A stretch of DNA of 61,675 nt. It comes from CAZXBB01 sp964638815. Its GTDB lineage: Bacteria > Planctomycetota > Phycisphaerae > Phycisphaerales > SM1A02. Positions 10,758 through 19,092 of the stretch are shown here, one piece after another; the first letter of the stretch is position 1; each line of letters starts with the position of its first letter. The position numbers and the translations under genes are program-made. Where the stretch lies: the NCBI GenBank assembly GCA_964638815.1, contig CAZXBB010000103.1, positions 1 to 61,675 of the forward strand, read 5' to 3'. The notes under the pieces were generated by a model. It had not been told where the DNA came from. It did not search any database and saw only the letters and a list, made by a program, of their open reading frames with translations.

Positions 10758-11513
10758 ATGCAGTTCAAACGACAGGTCCTGATGGTAGGTGGCCCCATCG
10801 TCGCGAGAGCACGCCGCATGATCATGCTCGTGCTCGTCGTCTTCGCCACGGGCGGCTGCGGCGATGCAGCGCCGCCCGAGGACGATGCCGCGGCGCCGCG
10901 CCCGAACGCCGCGCGACCCGCCTCCGCAGCCGCCGCGGAGCCGACTGCGAGGATCATCTTCCTCGGCGACAGCCTCACAGCCGGCTTCGGCGTCGACGAG
11001 GAAGAGGCGTTCCCGGCCCTCGTCGCCGACGCGCTCGAAGCCGGGGGGCGCGGGGGGAGCGGGGGGCGGATCGTGAATGCCGGCGTGAGCGGTGACACGA
11101 CGGCCGGCGGTCTCGCGCGGCTCGAGTGGCTTCTGAAGCAGGAACCTGACGTGCTCGTGGTCGGGCTCGGCGGCAACGACGGTCTGCGCGGCCTCGACCT
11201 CACGAGCACCGAGGCCAACCTGCGCGGCATCGTTGAGCGGGCGCGGGCCGCGGGCGTGGTCGTCGTCCTGCTGGGCATGCGGCTGCCGCCGAACTACGGG
11301 CCCGACTACATCGAGCGGTTCGCCGCGATCTATCCGCGGCTCGCCGAGGCGTATGACCTGATCCACGTGCCTTTCCTGCTGGAGGGGGTGGGCGGCGAGC
11401 CGGAATTCAATCTCCCCGACGGGATCCACCCGAACGCCGCCGGCCACGCGATCATCGCGCAAACGGTGCTGCCGTCAGTGCGCGAGGCGCTGGCGGCCCG
11501 CTCAGCGCAATGA
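10758..11513 (+). CDS. tesA: SGNH/GDSL esterase (TesA-like), predicted lipoprotein
   Basis: A 251-residue acyl-ester hydrolase of the TesA/arylesterase group. GDSLTAGFG carries the nucleophile S72; GGND (about 138-141) gives the oxyanion Asn; the Asp-His pair is in DGIHPN (D221, H224). The N-terminus has a hydrophobic stretch ending in a lipobox, ATGGC with C34, so it is probably lipid-anchored, unlike E. coli TesA, which is a soluble periplasmic protein. An Ala/Pro-rich linker follows. The start could also be a later ATG at 10782 or 10818. It is divergent from ybbA-ybbP, the same neighbourhood as in E. coli, which supports a shared role in lipid or acyl-chain turnover (inference). Confidence 0.88.
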   Translation: MQFKRQVLMVGGPIVARARRMIMLVLVVFATGGCGDAAPPEDDAAAPRPNAARPASAAAAEPTARIIFLGDSLTAGFGVDEEEAFPALVADALEAGGRGGSGGRIVNAGVSGDTTAGGLARLEWLLKQEPDVLVVGLGGNDGLRGLDLTSTEANLRGIVERARAAGVVVVLLGMRLPPNYGPDYIERFAAIYPRLAEAYDLIHVPFLLEGVGGEPEFNLPDGIHPNAAGHAIIAQTVLPSVREALAARSAQ

Positions 11514-11541
11514 AGCGAGGAGCTCGCGGCCGGTGTTGTCA

Positions 11542-12072
11542 TCACGAGCGACCGGTCCACGCCGTATCGCGCGCGGCGAGGCGATAGACGCAGCTGTGTC
11601 GCCCGCTCGCGTCGGGTCTCGCGCCCGCCCGGACGGCGCCGATCTTCTCGAGAGCCCGTTGTGAGCGCAGGTTGCCCGGATCGACGAGGAACACGACCGC
11701 CTCCACGAAGCGGAACGCGTGCTCGAGCATGAGCCGCTTGATCGCGGCGTTGAAGACGCCGCCCCAGTGGGACCGGGCAAGGAAGGTCCACCCGATCTCG
11801 ACTTCGCTCCGCCCGGCGTCGTAACCGTGGAAGCGCGACGACCCGATCACGCGACGCGTGCGCGCATCGATCGCGACGAGCGCACCTCCCGACGCGAGCG
11901 CCGTGCGAAAGAACCGCTCGAATCCGGCGGCCTCGTGCCGGCTCTTGTCGGGATGCTGCTCCCATATGAGCGGATCGGCGGCCACCGCGTAGAGCTCGTC
12001 GTAATCGTCGGGCCGAAGCGGCCGGAGCTCGACGAGGTCACTCTTGAGATGCGGCTGCCAGTCGACGGGCAT
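11542..12072 (-). CDS. GNAT-family N-acetyltransferase (RimJ/RimL-like)
   Basis: A 176-residue acetyltransferase. It begins MPVDWQPHLKSDLVELRPLR, with the typical 'VELRPLRPDDYDELYAV' opening of RimJ/RimL-type GNAT proteins. The strand and pyrophosphate-loop region read 'EVEIGWTFLARSHWGGVFN', followed by 'ALEKIGAVRAG'. It would transfer an acetyl group from acetyl-CoA to an amine of unknown identity. I chose the ATG at 12072; another in-frame ATG exists at 12096. The frame stays open well upstream, but that part is an antisense reading of tRNA-Ser and of minisatellites. It is convergent with the esterase gene, 28 bp apart. Confidence 0.88.
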   Translation of the reverse strand: MPVDWQPHLKSDLVELRPLRPDDYDELYAVAADPLIWEQHPDKSRHEAAGFERFFRTALASGGALVAIDARTRRVIGSSRFHGYDAGRSEVEIGWTFLARSHWGGVFNAAIKRLMLEHAFRFVEAVVFLVDPGNLRSQRALEKIGAVRAGARPDASGRHSCVYRLAARDTAWTGRS

Positions 12073-12090
12073 GGGTGTCGTTCTTACGTC

Positions 12091-12126
12091 GAACATGCAC
12101 GCCGAACATGCACGCCGAACATGCAC
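12091..12126. repeat. 13-bp tandem repeat, 2.8 copies
   Basis: gaacatgcacgcc repeated at 12091, 12104 and (partial) 12117, immediately upstream of the acetyltransferase start. Confidence 0.85.
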
Positions 12127-12180
12127 AGCCGGTGCCGGAGACGGTGAGCACGCACACGGAAACCCCCCGGGGCAAGAAAG

Positions 12181-12267
12181 CGGACAGGGTGGGATTCGAA
12201 CCCACGATACCCCGAAGGGTATACCGGTTTTCGAGACCGGCGCGTTCAGCCGCTCTGCCACCTGTCC
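12181..12267 (-). tRNA. tRNA-Ser (anticodon CGA)
   Basis: Read on the minus strand, the acceptor stem GGACAGG pairs with CCTGTCC and is followed by discriminator G. The anticodon stem CCGGT/ACCGG encloses the loop CTCGAAA, giving anticodon CGA for UCG codons. A long variable arm (tatacccttcggggtat) marks a class II tRNA, and the T arm is GTGGG-TTCGAAT-CCCAC. The length is 87 nt. The 3' CCA is not encoded; the next bases on the minus strand are ctttctt. Confidence 0.97.
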
Positions 12268-12582
12268 GGAGAAGCGGAGCGGTATCTTTGCACAGACCGC
12301 CGCGTTCGGCAATCCGCGCGCGGCACGGCCCACGCACCGCAACCCGGGGGTGCGTTGCGGAGACCCTGCACCGCCCCGGCGCCGCAAGCCTGCCGTTCCC
12401 GGCACCGGCTTCCATGACTTCGCACGACCCCGGAGACATGACTGCACGACGGCACGATTGCACGACTGCACGACTGCACGATTGCACGATTGCACGACTG
12501 CACGATTGCACGACTGCACGCCCGCACGCCCGCACGCCCGCACGACCCATGCCCGCACGACCCATGCGCGAAGCACGACTAC
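12268..12582. other. Non-coding spacer upstream of tRNA-Ser, largely minisatellite
   Basis: It holds the presumed tRNA promoter near the tRNA and, further out, an octamer array (12445-12548) with a short 15-bp pair beyond it (cacgacccatgcccg, cacgacccatgcgcg). No protein-coding signal was seen. Confidence 0.6.
12445..12548. repeat. 8-bp tandem repeat, 13 copies
   Basis: Thirteen contiguous octamers of cacga[c/t]tg drifting into cacgcccg and cacgaccc. Because 8 is not a multiple of 3, reading frames through it cycle. It lies between tRNA-Ser and the stop of the NHL/dockerin gene. Confidence 0.9.
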
Positions 12583-13629
12583 TCACCCGCCCGGCGTCCC
12601 GTCCGGGATGTACCAGTTCGCGAGGATCAGCAGCACGTCGCTGAAGCCGACGTCCCCGTCACGGTCCACGTCGGCGAGGCACGTCTCCGGCAGAGCGGGG
12701 CACGCACCCCACGCCGCCAGCACCTCGATCATGTCGGCGAAGCCGACCTCGCCGCTGTCGTCTACGTCGCCGGCTTCCATCCGGCGGAACGCGATGCTGC
12801 GCGGCGTGGCGGCGCGCGGCATCAGCCTCGTGCCGACAAAGTCGCCGACCCCGTCGAAGCCGAACAGCTCGCTTCGGAAGTACGAGGAGACGAAGAGGTG
12901 GTCGCGGTCGTCGAACGCGAGGTCCTGCGGCCCGTCGAGGCGGTCGTGATGGAGGTAACCGAGCAGCGTACCCGATACGTTCAGCTTGAGGACGACGTCG
13001 CCGGCGCTGCTCGCCACGTAGATGGTGTCGTTCCTGTCGCGCGCGATTCCGGCCGGGCTGACCAGTCCCGGCGGTTCGAACCGGTCGAGCAACTGGCCCT
13101 GGCCGTTGAACTTCAGAATCGCCGGCGGGAAGACGCTCGTCACCCAGATGTTGCCGGCGCCGTCGGCGGCGATCCCGGTGGGGCCGTCCATCCCGCCCCC
13201 GGCGTACCAGCGTCGGAAGCGCCCGTCGAGATCGAACACGACGACGCGGTCGGAGAGGAAGCTGCACACGTGAAGCTCATCGCCGAGCGCCATCATGCCG
13301 TGCGGGCCCCGCAGCGACGAGTGCGTGAAGATGTTCGAGAGCGTCTCTCGCTCGTCGAACACGTAGATCAGGTTCGTGAACTGGCTCGCGACGTAGAGCG
13401 ACCCGTCGGGCATGGCGACGATGCCCCGGGGGCCGTCGAGCCCGGGGGCCTTGAGGCTCCCGAGATGCTTCCCGTCGGCGGCATACACGGCGACCTCGTC
13501 GTCGTGGAACGCCCCGACGTACATCACGCCGGTGTTGCCCGGAGGCAGCTCGGCCGCATCGATCGGCTCCGCGCCCGCCACCGCCACCGCCACCGCGCAG
13601 GGGCCAAGCAGGGATCCCGATCGACGCAT
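12583..13629 (-). CDS. Secreted NHL/SMP-30-type beta-propeller with dockerin-like C-terminus
   Basis: A 348-residue exported protein with a hydrophobic N-terminus (LLGPCAVAVAVAGAEP). Six or so propeller blades follow, each with a pattern like 'GPRGIVAMPDGSLYVAS', 'GPTGIAADGAGNIWVTS' or 'SPAGIARDRNDTIYVAS'. The C-terminal 60 residues are two Ca-loop repeats (DVDDSGEVGFADMIEVL; DVDRDGDVGFSDVLLIL) with LxxW endings. The linker is variant: WGACPALPETC instead of CAGCPEDL. NHL propellers usually bind ligands or proteins rather than catalyse; the ligand is unknown. Confidence 0.85.
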   Translation of the reverse strand: MRRSGSLLGPCAVAVAVAGAEPIDAAELPPGNTGVMYVGAFHDDEVAVYAADGKHLGSLKAPGLDGPRGIVAMPDGSLYVASQFTNLIYVFDERETLSNIFTHSSLRGPHGMMALGDELHVCSFLSDRVVVFDLDGRFRRWYAGGGMDGPTGIAADGAGNIWVTSVFPPAILKFNGQGQLLDRFEPPGLVSPAGIARDRNDTIYVASSAGDVVLKLNVSGTLLGYLHHDRLDGPQDLAFDDRDHLFVSSYFRSELFGFDGVGDFVGTRLMPRAATPRSIAFRRMEAGDVDDSGEVGFADMIEVLAAWGACPALPETCLADVDRDGDVGFSDVLLILANWYIPDGTPGG

Positions 13630-13821
13630 GAACTTCCTCCGCTGCGAGCCCCACCCTCGGCCACCGGCGATGTTATCGGCCGCCGCCCCCGCCCACTACC
13701 CCCATCCAACGGGAATCGCAAGCGGAGGCGAGGTCGTGTCTCCCGAGGTGCGTCCGAGACCCGGGGCCGGCGGCGCGAGCCGAGCCCGAACCCGACCACG
13801 AACTCGAGAGTGAAGGCGATC

Positions 13822-13865
13822 AGTCCGGGCAGCGCCGATCCGGGCAGCACCGATCCGGGCAGCGC
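13822..13865. repeat. 15-bp tandem repeat, about 3 copies
   Basis: cgatccgggcagcac is repeated at 13836 and 13851, with a degenerate unit before them. Confidence 0.75.
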
Positions 13866-13889
13866 CGTCCCGGCCCCCCCCCCGCCGCC

Positions 13890-13932
13890 GAGCCCGCCGT
13901 CGAGCCCGCCGTCGAGCCCGGCCGTCGAGCCC
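13890..13932. repeat. 12-bp tandem repeat, about 3.5 copies
   Basis: gagcccgccgtc is repeated at 13890, 13902 and 13914 (the last with one inserted g), about 35 bp from the stop of the VWA gene. Confidence 0.75.
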
Positions 13933-13965
13933 CCCCGCGCCCCCGCCGAGCCCCCCGGCGGCCCG

Positions 13966-15738
13966 TCAACCCAGGATGCGTCGCCGCCGCTTCACGTAAT
14001 CCCACAGCACGAAACGATCGAGGTCCTTCCCGCCGGTGAAGAACACGCGCCCGCGTGTCGCCTCCGCCATGCGCTGTGCGAACTGCACGTCCTCGCGCGA
14101 CTGCGACCACGTCGGCAGGAGGAAGATGTTGATCGTGATCCCCTCCCGCTGGCACATGCGCGCCTCACGCATCGTGGCCTCCTCCGTGCGCGCGTTCGGC
14201 GGATACAGGAGGTAGAGTTGCTCCGCCTCGAAATGGGCCGTCGGAAGCCCGTCGGTGATGAGGATCACCTGGCGGTTCGGCGTGTTCTGCACCGAGAGCA
14301 CCTGCCGCGCGAGCTGGAGGCTGTGCTGGATGTTCGTGAAGTGCGGCGGGATGTCGAACTCAGTGATGTTCTCGTCCGACATGTCGGCCCGGAGCCTCAC
14401 CACGGGGTCGTAGATCGTCACCGGCTTCGGCATCAGCGCGGGCAGCTCGGAGATGTGCCGCAGCCGGCCGAAGGTGTACATCTCGATGAACCGGACGAAG
14501 TCGCCCGGATACTCGCTGCGGATCAGGCCGTCAAGGGCGAGCCCCATGCGCTTGCACGCGACGTAGAGTCCGCCGTAGCGCATGGACCCGCTCATGTCCA
14601 TGATGACGGCCGTCGCGCACTTCGGGTTGTTGCGCGTGCGGTGGATCTCGATGTCGTCGGGATGGAGGCCCGGTCTGAGCGCTCCGGACGGCGGCCTGGT
14701 CCGGTGCGCTCCGGATCGAGCCGCGTCGCCGGTCGCCGCGCCGGCCTGGCGCTCGCGCGCCGCCCGCAGCATGCCGTTGATCATCGTCTGCGTCACGTCC
14801 ATGTGCGCGACCGAGTCGCCGAACTCATACGGCTTCGTGCTCGGCAGCTCGACGGCGCCGTCGCCGACGATCGCGCCCATGTGACGCCCGCTTCGCGCCG
14901 CCTGGAGGTCGCTGAAGATCGCCTCGAGCAGACGCGACTGGAAGATCCGCATCGCCCTGGGAGTGAGCTTGTACCCCGCGCGCGTGAATTCGATTCCCTG
15001 CTGCCGCGCCATCTCGCGCAGATAGTCCTGCACCTGCTGCTGCAGCGCCGAGAGCTGGTCCATGTCGCCCGGCTCCGCGAACTGCGCGAGCGACTCCATG
15101 TCGATGACACCGATCTGCGCCGTCTCCCGCGCCTTGCGCAGCTGCTCGAGCAGCTCGTCGATCTTCCCGAGCTCCTCCCTGATCGCGATCGCCTCCGCGA
15201 TCGTCATCTTCCGATGCCCCGTGAACTCGTACTTGCTCGCCAGCTCGTCGACCTCGTACTTCTCGCCCAGCCGCTCGACGAGCTCGACGAGCTGCGCGGC
15301 GAAGGGCGGGTCCTTCTTCTCGACGTGGTACCAGATCCGCTCGAGCCCGCGCAGGTGCTCGGCCCCCACCTCGCGGTCGAAGTGCTCGCGGACGTTCGGG
15401 TGAGGCCGCATCGACCGCGCGAAATCGCGGTATTCGCGCTCGGCCTGCTTGCGAACGCGCTTCGTCTCCCACGTCGCGAGGATCTTGCGCCGGCGCTCCT
15501 CGAGCATGGCGATGAGCGCGTCGAGGCTCGGACCGAGCCCCCTGATCTGGTCCGGGTCGAGACGGACGGCGCGGGCCAGGTCCTCCTCGGTCAACTCGCG
15601 CGTGGATCCGAAGGCGAGGAGGTGATTGAACGCGCCGGAGACCAGGTCGGGCGGCGGCGCCGTCGGCGATGGAAAGCGCTGCGGGTCGTAGCCCTGGTAC
15701 GTGTGGATGACGCCGCCAAGGGGTCGTGGGGCCTTCAT
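13966..15738 (-). CDS. VWA-domain protein partnered with a MoxR-like ATPase
   Basis: A 590-residue cytoplasmic protein. Residues 1-300 are mostly charged helices ('RKAREYRDFARSM'-like stretches). The von Willebrand A domain starts near residue 372, with the MIDAS motif D381-x-S383-x-S385 (VIMDMSGSM) and the later 'LITDGLPTAHF'. It ends in a basic tail, VKRRRRILG. It lies 93 bp downstream of the AAA+ gene on the same strand. MoxR-AAA+/VWA pairs act as metal-dependent chaperones or as Mg-chelatase-like motors. The client is unknown here; no chelatase H subunit or cytochrome oxidase gene is in the window. Confidence 0.85.
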   Translation of the reverse strand: MKAPRPLGGVIHTYQGYDPQRFPSPTAPPPDLVSGAFNHLLAFGSTRELTEEDLARAVRLDPDQIRGLGPSLDALIAMLEERRRKILATWETKRVRKQAEREYRDFARSMRPHPNVREHFDREVGAEHLRGLERIWYHVEKKDPPFAAQLVELVERLGEKYEVDELASKYEFTGHRKMTIAEAIAIREELGKIDELLEQLRKARETAQIGVIDMESLAQFAEPGDMDQLSALQQQVQDYLREMARQQGIEFTRAGYKLTPRAMRIFQSRLLEAIFSDLQAARSGRHMGAIVGDGAVELPSTKPYEFGDSVAHMDVTQTMINGMLRAARERQAGAATGDAARSGAHRTRPPSGALRPGLHPDDIEIHRTRNNPKCATAVIMDMSGSMRYGGLYVACKRMGLALDGLIRSEYPGDFVRFIEMYTFGRLRHISELPALMPKPVTIYDPVVRLRADMSDENITEFDIPPHFTNIQHSLQLARQVLSVQNTPNRQVILITDGLPTAHFEAEQLYLLYPPNARTEEATMREARMCQREGITINIFLLPTWSQSREDVQFAQRMAEATRGRVFFTGGKDLDRFVLWDYVKRRRRILG

Positions 15739-15831
15739 CGGTTCACCCGCCGCGGCGACGAGGCGCCCCCGGGGTCGTCACTGGTCGTCACTGTTCGCCG
15801 CGCTGCTCGTGCGTCGCGCCGTCTCCGGACA

Positions 15832-17301
15832 TCAGAGCTCATATTCGATCCGCCCGTGCTTCTGCGCCCGCGAGATCCGGTCGGTCGCGTAGAGACCCGC
15901 GAGCACGAACTCGATGCACGATGCGCGCACCGCGGGATCGTCCGACGCGTTGACCTCGAACGCCTTCTCCCACGCGGGCGGCACGCGCTGCATGCGCTCG
16001 GCGTACGCCGACGACGGCAGCATGTCGCCGACCTCGATCTTCACGCCCTTGCCGAAGACGTCGCCGATCTCGCCGAGGCCGTGGTCGTCCACGTACTCCT
16101 CGAAGACGATCTTGATCGCCTCCGCCACGATCGCTTCGACGACCTGCCGCTCCGACATCTGGTGGCTGCCCATCATGTCGAGCTCGAGCTTGCCGAGGCT
16201 CGATGCATGCAGGTGCGCGAGATCGCTCACGCGGGGCACGGCGGGCTTCTCGCCGAGCCGGATCGCCCGCTGCCGGGCGTTCGCGACCATGGTCCGGTAG
16301 TTGGCGATGGTGAACCTGGCACTGACGCCCGACTCGTGATCGATGGAGCTGCTCTCGCGGGCGCACATCGAGATCTGCTCGATGAGCTCCTCCATGAAGG
16401 GCGGGACGAGCACCGGGTACTCGCCGTTGAGCGAGACGCACGCCTCCTGCCGCATGATCTCGATGCCGACCTCGCGCTCGCGCGGGTAGTGGGTCTGGAT
16501 GGTCGTGCCGATGCGGTCCTTGAGCTGCGGAATGACCTTGCCCGAGCGGTTGTACGTGGTCGGGTTCGCGGAGAACAGGATCATCACGTCGATGTCGAAG
16601 GTGATCGGGTAGCCGCGGATCTGGACGTCGCGCTCCTCGAGGATGTTGAAGAGCCCGACCTGGACGAGCTCGTCGAGGTCGGGCAGCTCGTTCATCGCGA
16701 AGACGCCCCGGTGCATGCGCGGGATCAGGCCGAAGTGGAGCGACTCCTCGGCGGACATGCTCGTGCCCGCGGCCAGGCGGGCCGGGTCGATCTCGCCGAT
16801 GATGTCGGCGAACTTCGTGCCCGGGGCGAGCCGCTCCGCGTACCGCTGCTCGCGCGGCCACCACGCGATCGGAATGTCGCGCTCCGGATGATGGGCCACG
16901 AGGTCCTTTCCGATCCGGGTGATCGGACGGAACGGGTCCTCGTGAACGGGCGCCGCCGGCGCGTCGATGTACGGCACGTAGGGATCGAGGAATCGCGTGA
17001 GCAGCCGCATCAGCCGGCTCTTCGCCTGCCCCTTCTCCCCGAGGAAGAGCATGTCGTGCCCCGCGATGATCCCGTTGTTGATCTCGGGGATGACGGTGTC
17101 CTCGTACCCGACGATCCCCGGGAAGAGATCGTCCCCGCGGGCGAGGGCGGCGATGAAGTTCTCGCGCAGCTCCTCCTTGACGGTGCGCGACACCCAGCCG
17201 CTTTCACGCAGCTCGGCGAGGTTGGTGGGCAGCGAAGACGGGTCCATCCGGGATCGGGACTCCTCTCGGTCGGTCATGGTAGGAGCGGTTCTCGGGGTCA
17301 T
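15832..17301 (-). CDS. MoxR / Mg-chelatase-type AAA+ ATPase
   Basis: A 489-residue AAA+ protein. Walker A is GEKGQAKS (88-95). The Walker B equivalent, GVFAMNELPDL, has N204-E205 where DE is usual. Sensor I is in 'MILFSANPTTYN', followed by the BchI-type insertion region. It would hydrolyse ATP as a hexamer to remodel a client with the VWA protein encoded next. The start is uncertain: in-frame ATGs exist at 17301, 17277 and 17247, none with a strong Shine-Dalgarno. A large hairpin at 17338-17372 separates it from gdhA. Confidence 0.85.
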   Translation of the reverse strand: MTPRTAPTMTDREESRSRMDPSSLPTNLAELRESGWVSRTVKEELRENFIAALARGDDLFPGIVGYEDTVIPEINNGIIAGHDMLFLGEKGQAKSRLMRLLTRFLDPYVPYIDAPAAPVHEDPFRPITRIGKDLVAHHPERDIPIAWWPREQRYAERLAPGTKFADIIGEIDPARLAAGTSMSAEESLHFGLIPRMHRGVFAMNELPDLDELVQVGLFNILEERDVQIRGYPITFDIDVMILFSANPTTYNRSGKVIPQLKDRIGTTIQTHYPREREVGIEIMRQEACVSLNGEYPVLVPPFMEELIEQISMCARESSSIDHESGVSARFTIANYRTMVANARQRAIRLGEKPAVPRVSDLAHLHASSLGKLELDMMGSHQMSERQVVEAIVAEAIKIVFEEYVDDHGLGEIGDVFGKGVKIEVGDMLPSSAYAERMQRVPPAWEKAFEVNASDDPAVRASCIEFVLAGLYATDRISRAQKHGRIEYEL

Positions 17302-17337
17302 CCCGGGGAGTTCGCCGCCATCGCGTCGGGAGATGCA

Positions 17338-17372
17338 GCGACCCGCGTGAAACGAGGTTCACCGCGGGTCGC
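17338..17372. terminator. Strong hairpin between gdhA and the AAA+ gene
   Basis: gcgacccgcg-tgaa pairs with ttca-ccgcgggtcgc around an acgagg loop, about 14 bp with a single bulge. It is 90 bp past the gdhA stop and 37 bp before the AAA+ start on the minus strand. There is no U-run, so termination, attenuation or mRNA protection are all possible. Confidence 0.5.
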
Positions 17373-17461
17373 CGGGATGCGGACGTTGTCACGCTCGGGC
17401 CTGCCGGAACGAACCCGGCGCGGCCGTCAACCGAGCGGGTCTGGCGTGATACCGCCGGGCC

Positions 17462-18859
17462 TCAGACCAGTCCCTGATCCATCATCGAGTTCGCCACCTT
17501 GAGGAACCCCGCGATGTTCGCACCCTGCACGTAGTTGCCGGGCGCGCCGTACTTCGCGGCGGCCTCCGAAGCCTGGTCGTGAATCGACTGCATGATCGAC
17601 TTCAGCCTGGCGTCAACTTCGTCGCGCGTCCAGCTGTAACGCAGGCTGTTCTGCGTCATCTCGAGCGCCGAGACGGCCACGCCGCCCGCGTTCGCGGCCT
17701 TGCCGGGGCCGTAGAGGACGTGGCTCTCCTGGAAGACATCGACGCCCTGGGGCGTGGTCGGCATGTTCGCGCCCTCGGCGACCAGCTTCACGCCGTTGCC
17801 GACGATGTGCTGCGCGTCCTTGCCGTTGATCTCGTTCTGCGTCGCGCACGGGAAGGCGCAGTCCGCGTCGATCGACCACATCGGGTTGTGGTCGAGCGAA
17901 TGATCGACCGGCGTGAACTTCGCGCCCCTGAACTTCTCCGGGTACTCGGAGATGCGGCCGCGGCGGACATTCTTGAGGTCCATCACCCACGCGAGCTTGT
18001 CGCGGTCGATGCCGTCGGGGTCGTGGATGAAGCCTGCCGAGTCGGACAGCGTGATCGGTTTGGCGTCGAGGTCGAGCAGCTTCTCGCACGCGTACTGCGC
18101 GACGTTGCCCGATCCCGAGACGAGGCAGCGACGCCCCGCGATGCTCTCGTTCCGCGCCGCCAGCATGGCGGAGCCGAAGTAGATCGTGCCGTAGCCGGTC
18201 GCCTCGGGGCGGATCAGGCTGCCGCCCCACGCGACGCTCTTGCCGGTCAGCACGCCCGTGAACTCGTTCGCCAGACGCTTGTACTGGCCGAAGAGATAGC
18301 CGATCTCGCGTCCGCCGACGCCGATGTCGCCGGCGGGGACGTCCGTGTTCGGACCGATGTGGCGGAACAGCTCCGACATGAAGCTCTGGCAGAACCGCAT
18401 CACCTCGTTGTCGGATCGCCCCTTCGGATTGAAGTCGCTGCCGCCCTTGCCGCCGCCGATGGGCAGCGTGGTCAGCGCGTTCTTGAAGATCTGCTCGAAG
18501 CCGAGGAACTTCAGGATGCTCAGGTTGACGCTCGGGTGGAATCGGAGCCCGCCCTTGTAGGGGCCGATCGCGCTGTTGAACTCGATGCGGAACCCGCGGT
18601 TCACGTGCACCTCGCCGAAGTCGTCCATCCACGGGACGCGGAACTGGAGCACGCGCTCGGGCTCGACCATGCGGTGGAGGATCTTCGCGGACTGGTACTC
18701 CGGGTGCTGCTCGATGACGGGGGCGAGCGACGTGACGACCTCCTCCACGGCCTGGAGGAACTCCGGCTCGTGGGGGTTGCGCTCCCGCGCCCTGTCCATG
18801 ATGTCCCTGACCACGGTGGAGCCGCTCTTCGTCGCAGATGATTTCTCTTGGACCAGCAT
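17462..18859 (-). CDS. gdhA: Glutamate dehydrogenase (hexameric, probably NADP-dependent)
   Basis: A 465-residue enzyme that interconverts 2-oxoglutarate plus ammonium and glutamate. The family signature with active-site K138 is LPIGGGKGGSDFNP (132-145). The substrate pocket includes 'GPYKGGLRFHPSVN' near 99-112, and the dinucleotide fold is 'VSGSGNVAQYA' (247-257). The length and the 'DIGVGGREIGYLFGQYK' stretch fit the E. coli GdhA subgroup. I chose the ATG at 18859, which has AGGG 8 bases upstream; the frame stays open far upstream, but that part is a shadow of the next gene. Cofactor use is inferred from family similarity only. Confidence 0.96.
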   Translation of the reverse strand: MLVQEKSSATKSGSTVVRDIMDRARERNPHEPEFLQAVEEVVTSLAPVIEQHPEYQSAKILHRMVEPERVLQFRVPWMDDFGEVHVNRGFRIEFNSAIGPYKGGLRFHPSVNLSILKFLGFEQIFKNALTTLPIGGGKGGSDFNPKGRSDNEVMRFCQSFMSELFRHIGPNTDVPAGDIGVGGREIGYLFGQYKRLANEFTGVLTGKSVAWGGSLIRPEATGYGTIYFGSAMLAARNESIAGRRCLVSGSGNVAQYACEKLLDLDAKPITLSDSAGFIHDPDGIDRDKLAWVMDLKNVRRGRISEYPEKFRGAKFTPVDHSLDHNPMWSIDADCAFPCATQNEINGKDAQHIVGNGVKLVAEGANMPTTPQGVDVFQESHVLYGPGKAANAGGVAVSALEMTQNSLRYSWTRDEVDARLKSIMQSIHDQASEAAAKYGAPGNYVQGANIAGFLKVANSMMDQGLV

Positions 18860-19092
18860 GACGGTGACCCTGTTGTCGCGGCGCCGGAATCCGGGATGGG
18901 GAGTCCGGGCCTGGTGACGGAGAGGCCGGAGACGCGACCGACACCGGTCACGCGCCCCGCCTGACGTTCCTCGTTCTCTCGCGCGGGATCCGACCGTGCG
19001 AACCGCGGCGGGAAGCCGGCTTCCCCGACCGCGGGCGGAAGCGATCATAGTATCGGTACGATCGCGGGACGCCTGCCGTCCGTCCATCGGAA

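Larger units (their letters stand above)
13630..13965. other. Non-coding spacer with two minisatellites
   Basis: The 336 bp between the VWA gene and the NHL/dockerin gene contain a 15-bp repeat (13822-13865) and a 12-bp repeat (13890-13932). The part adjoining 13629 is the likely promoter region of the NHL/dockerin gene. No coding signal was seen. Confidence 0.5.

Noticed and set aside
12073..12576. Long N-terminal extension of the acetyltransferase
   Set aside because: It translates tRNA-Ser (GQVAERLNAPVSKTGIPFG) and octamer repeats, so it is not protein.
12490..17502. 1670-codon open frame on the + strand
   Set aside because: Antisense to the NHL/dockerin gene and to the VWA and AAA+ genes; same composition artefact, starting in a minisatellite.
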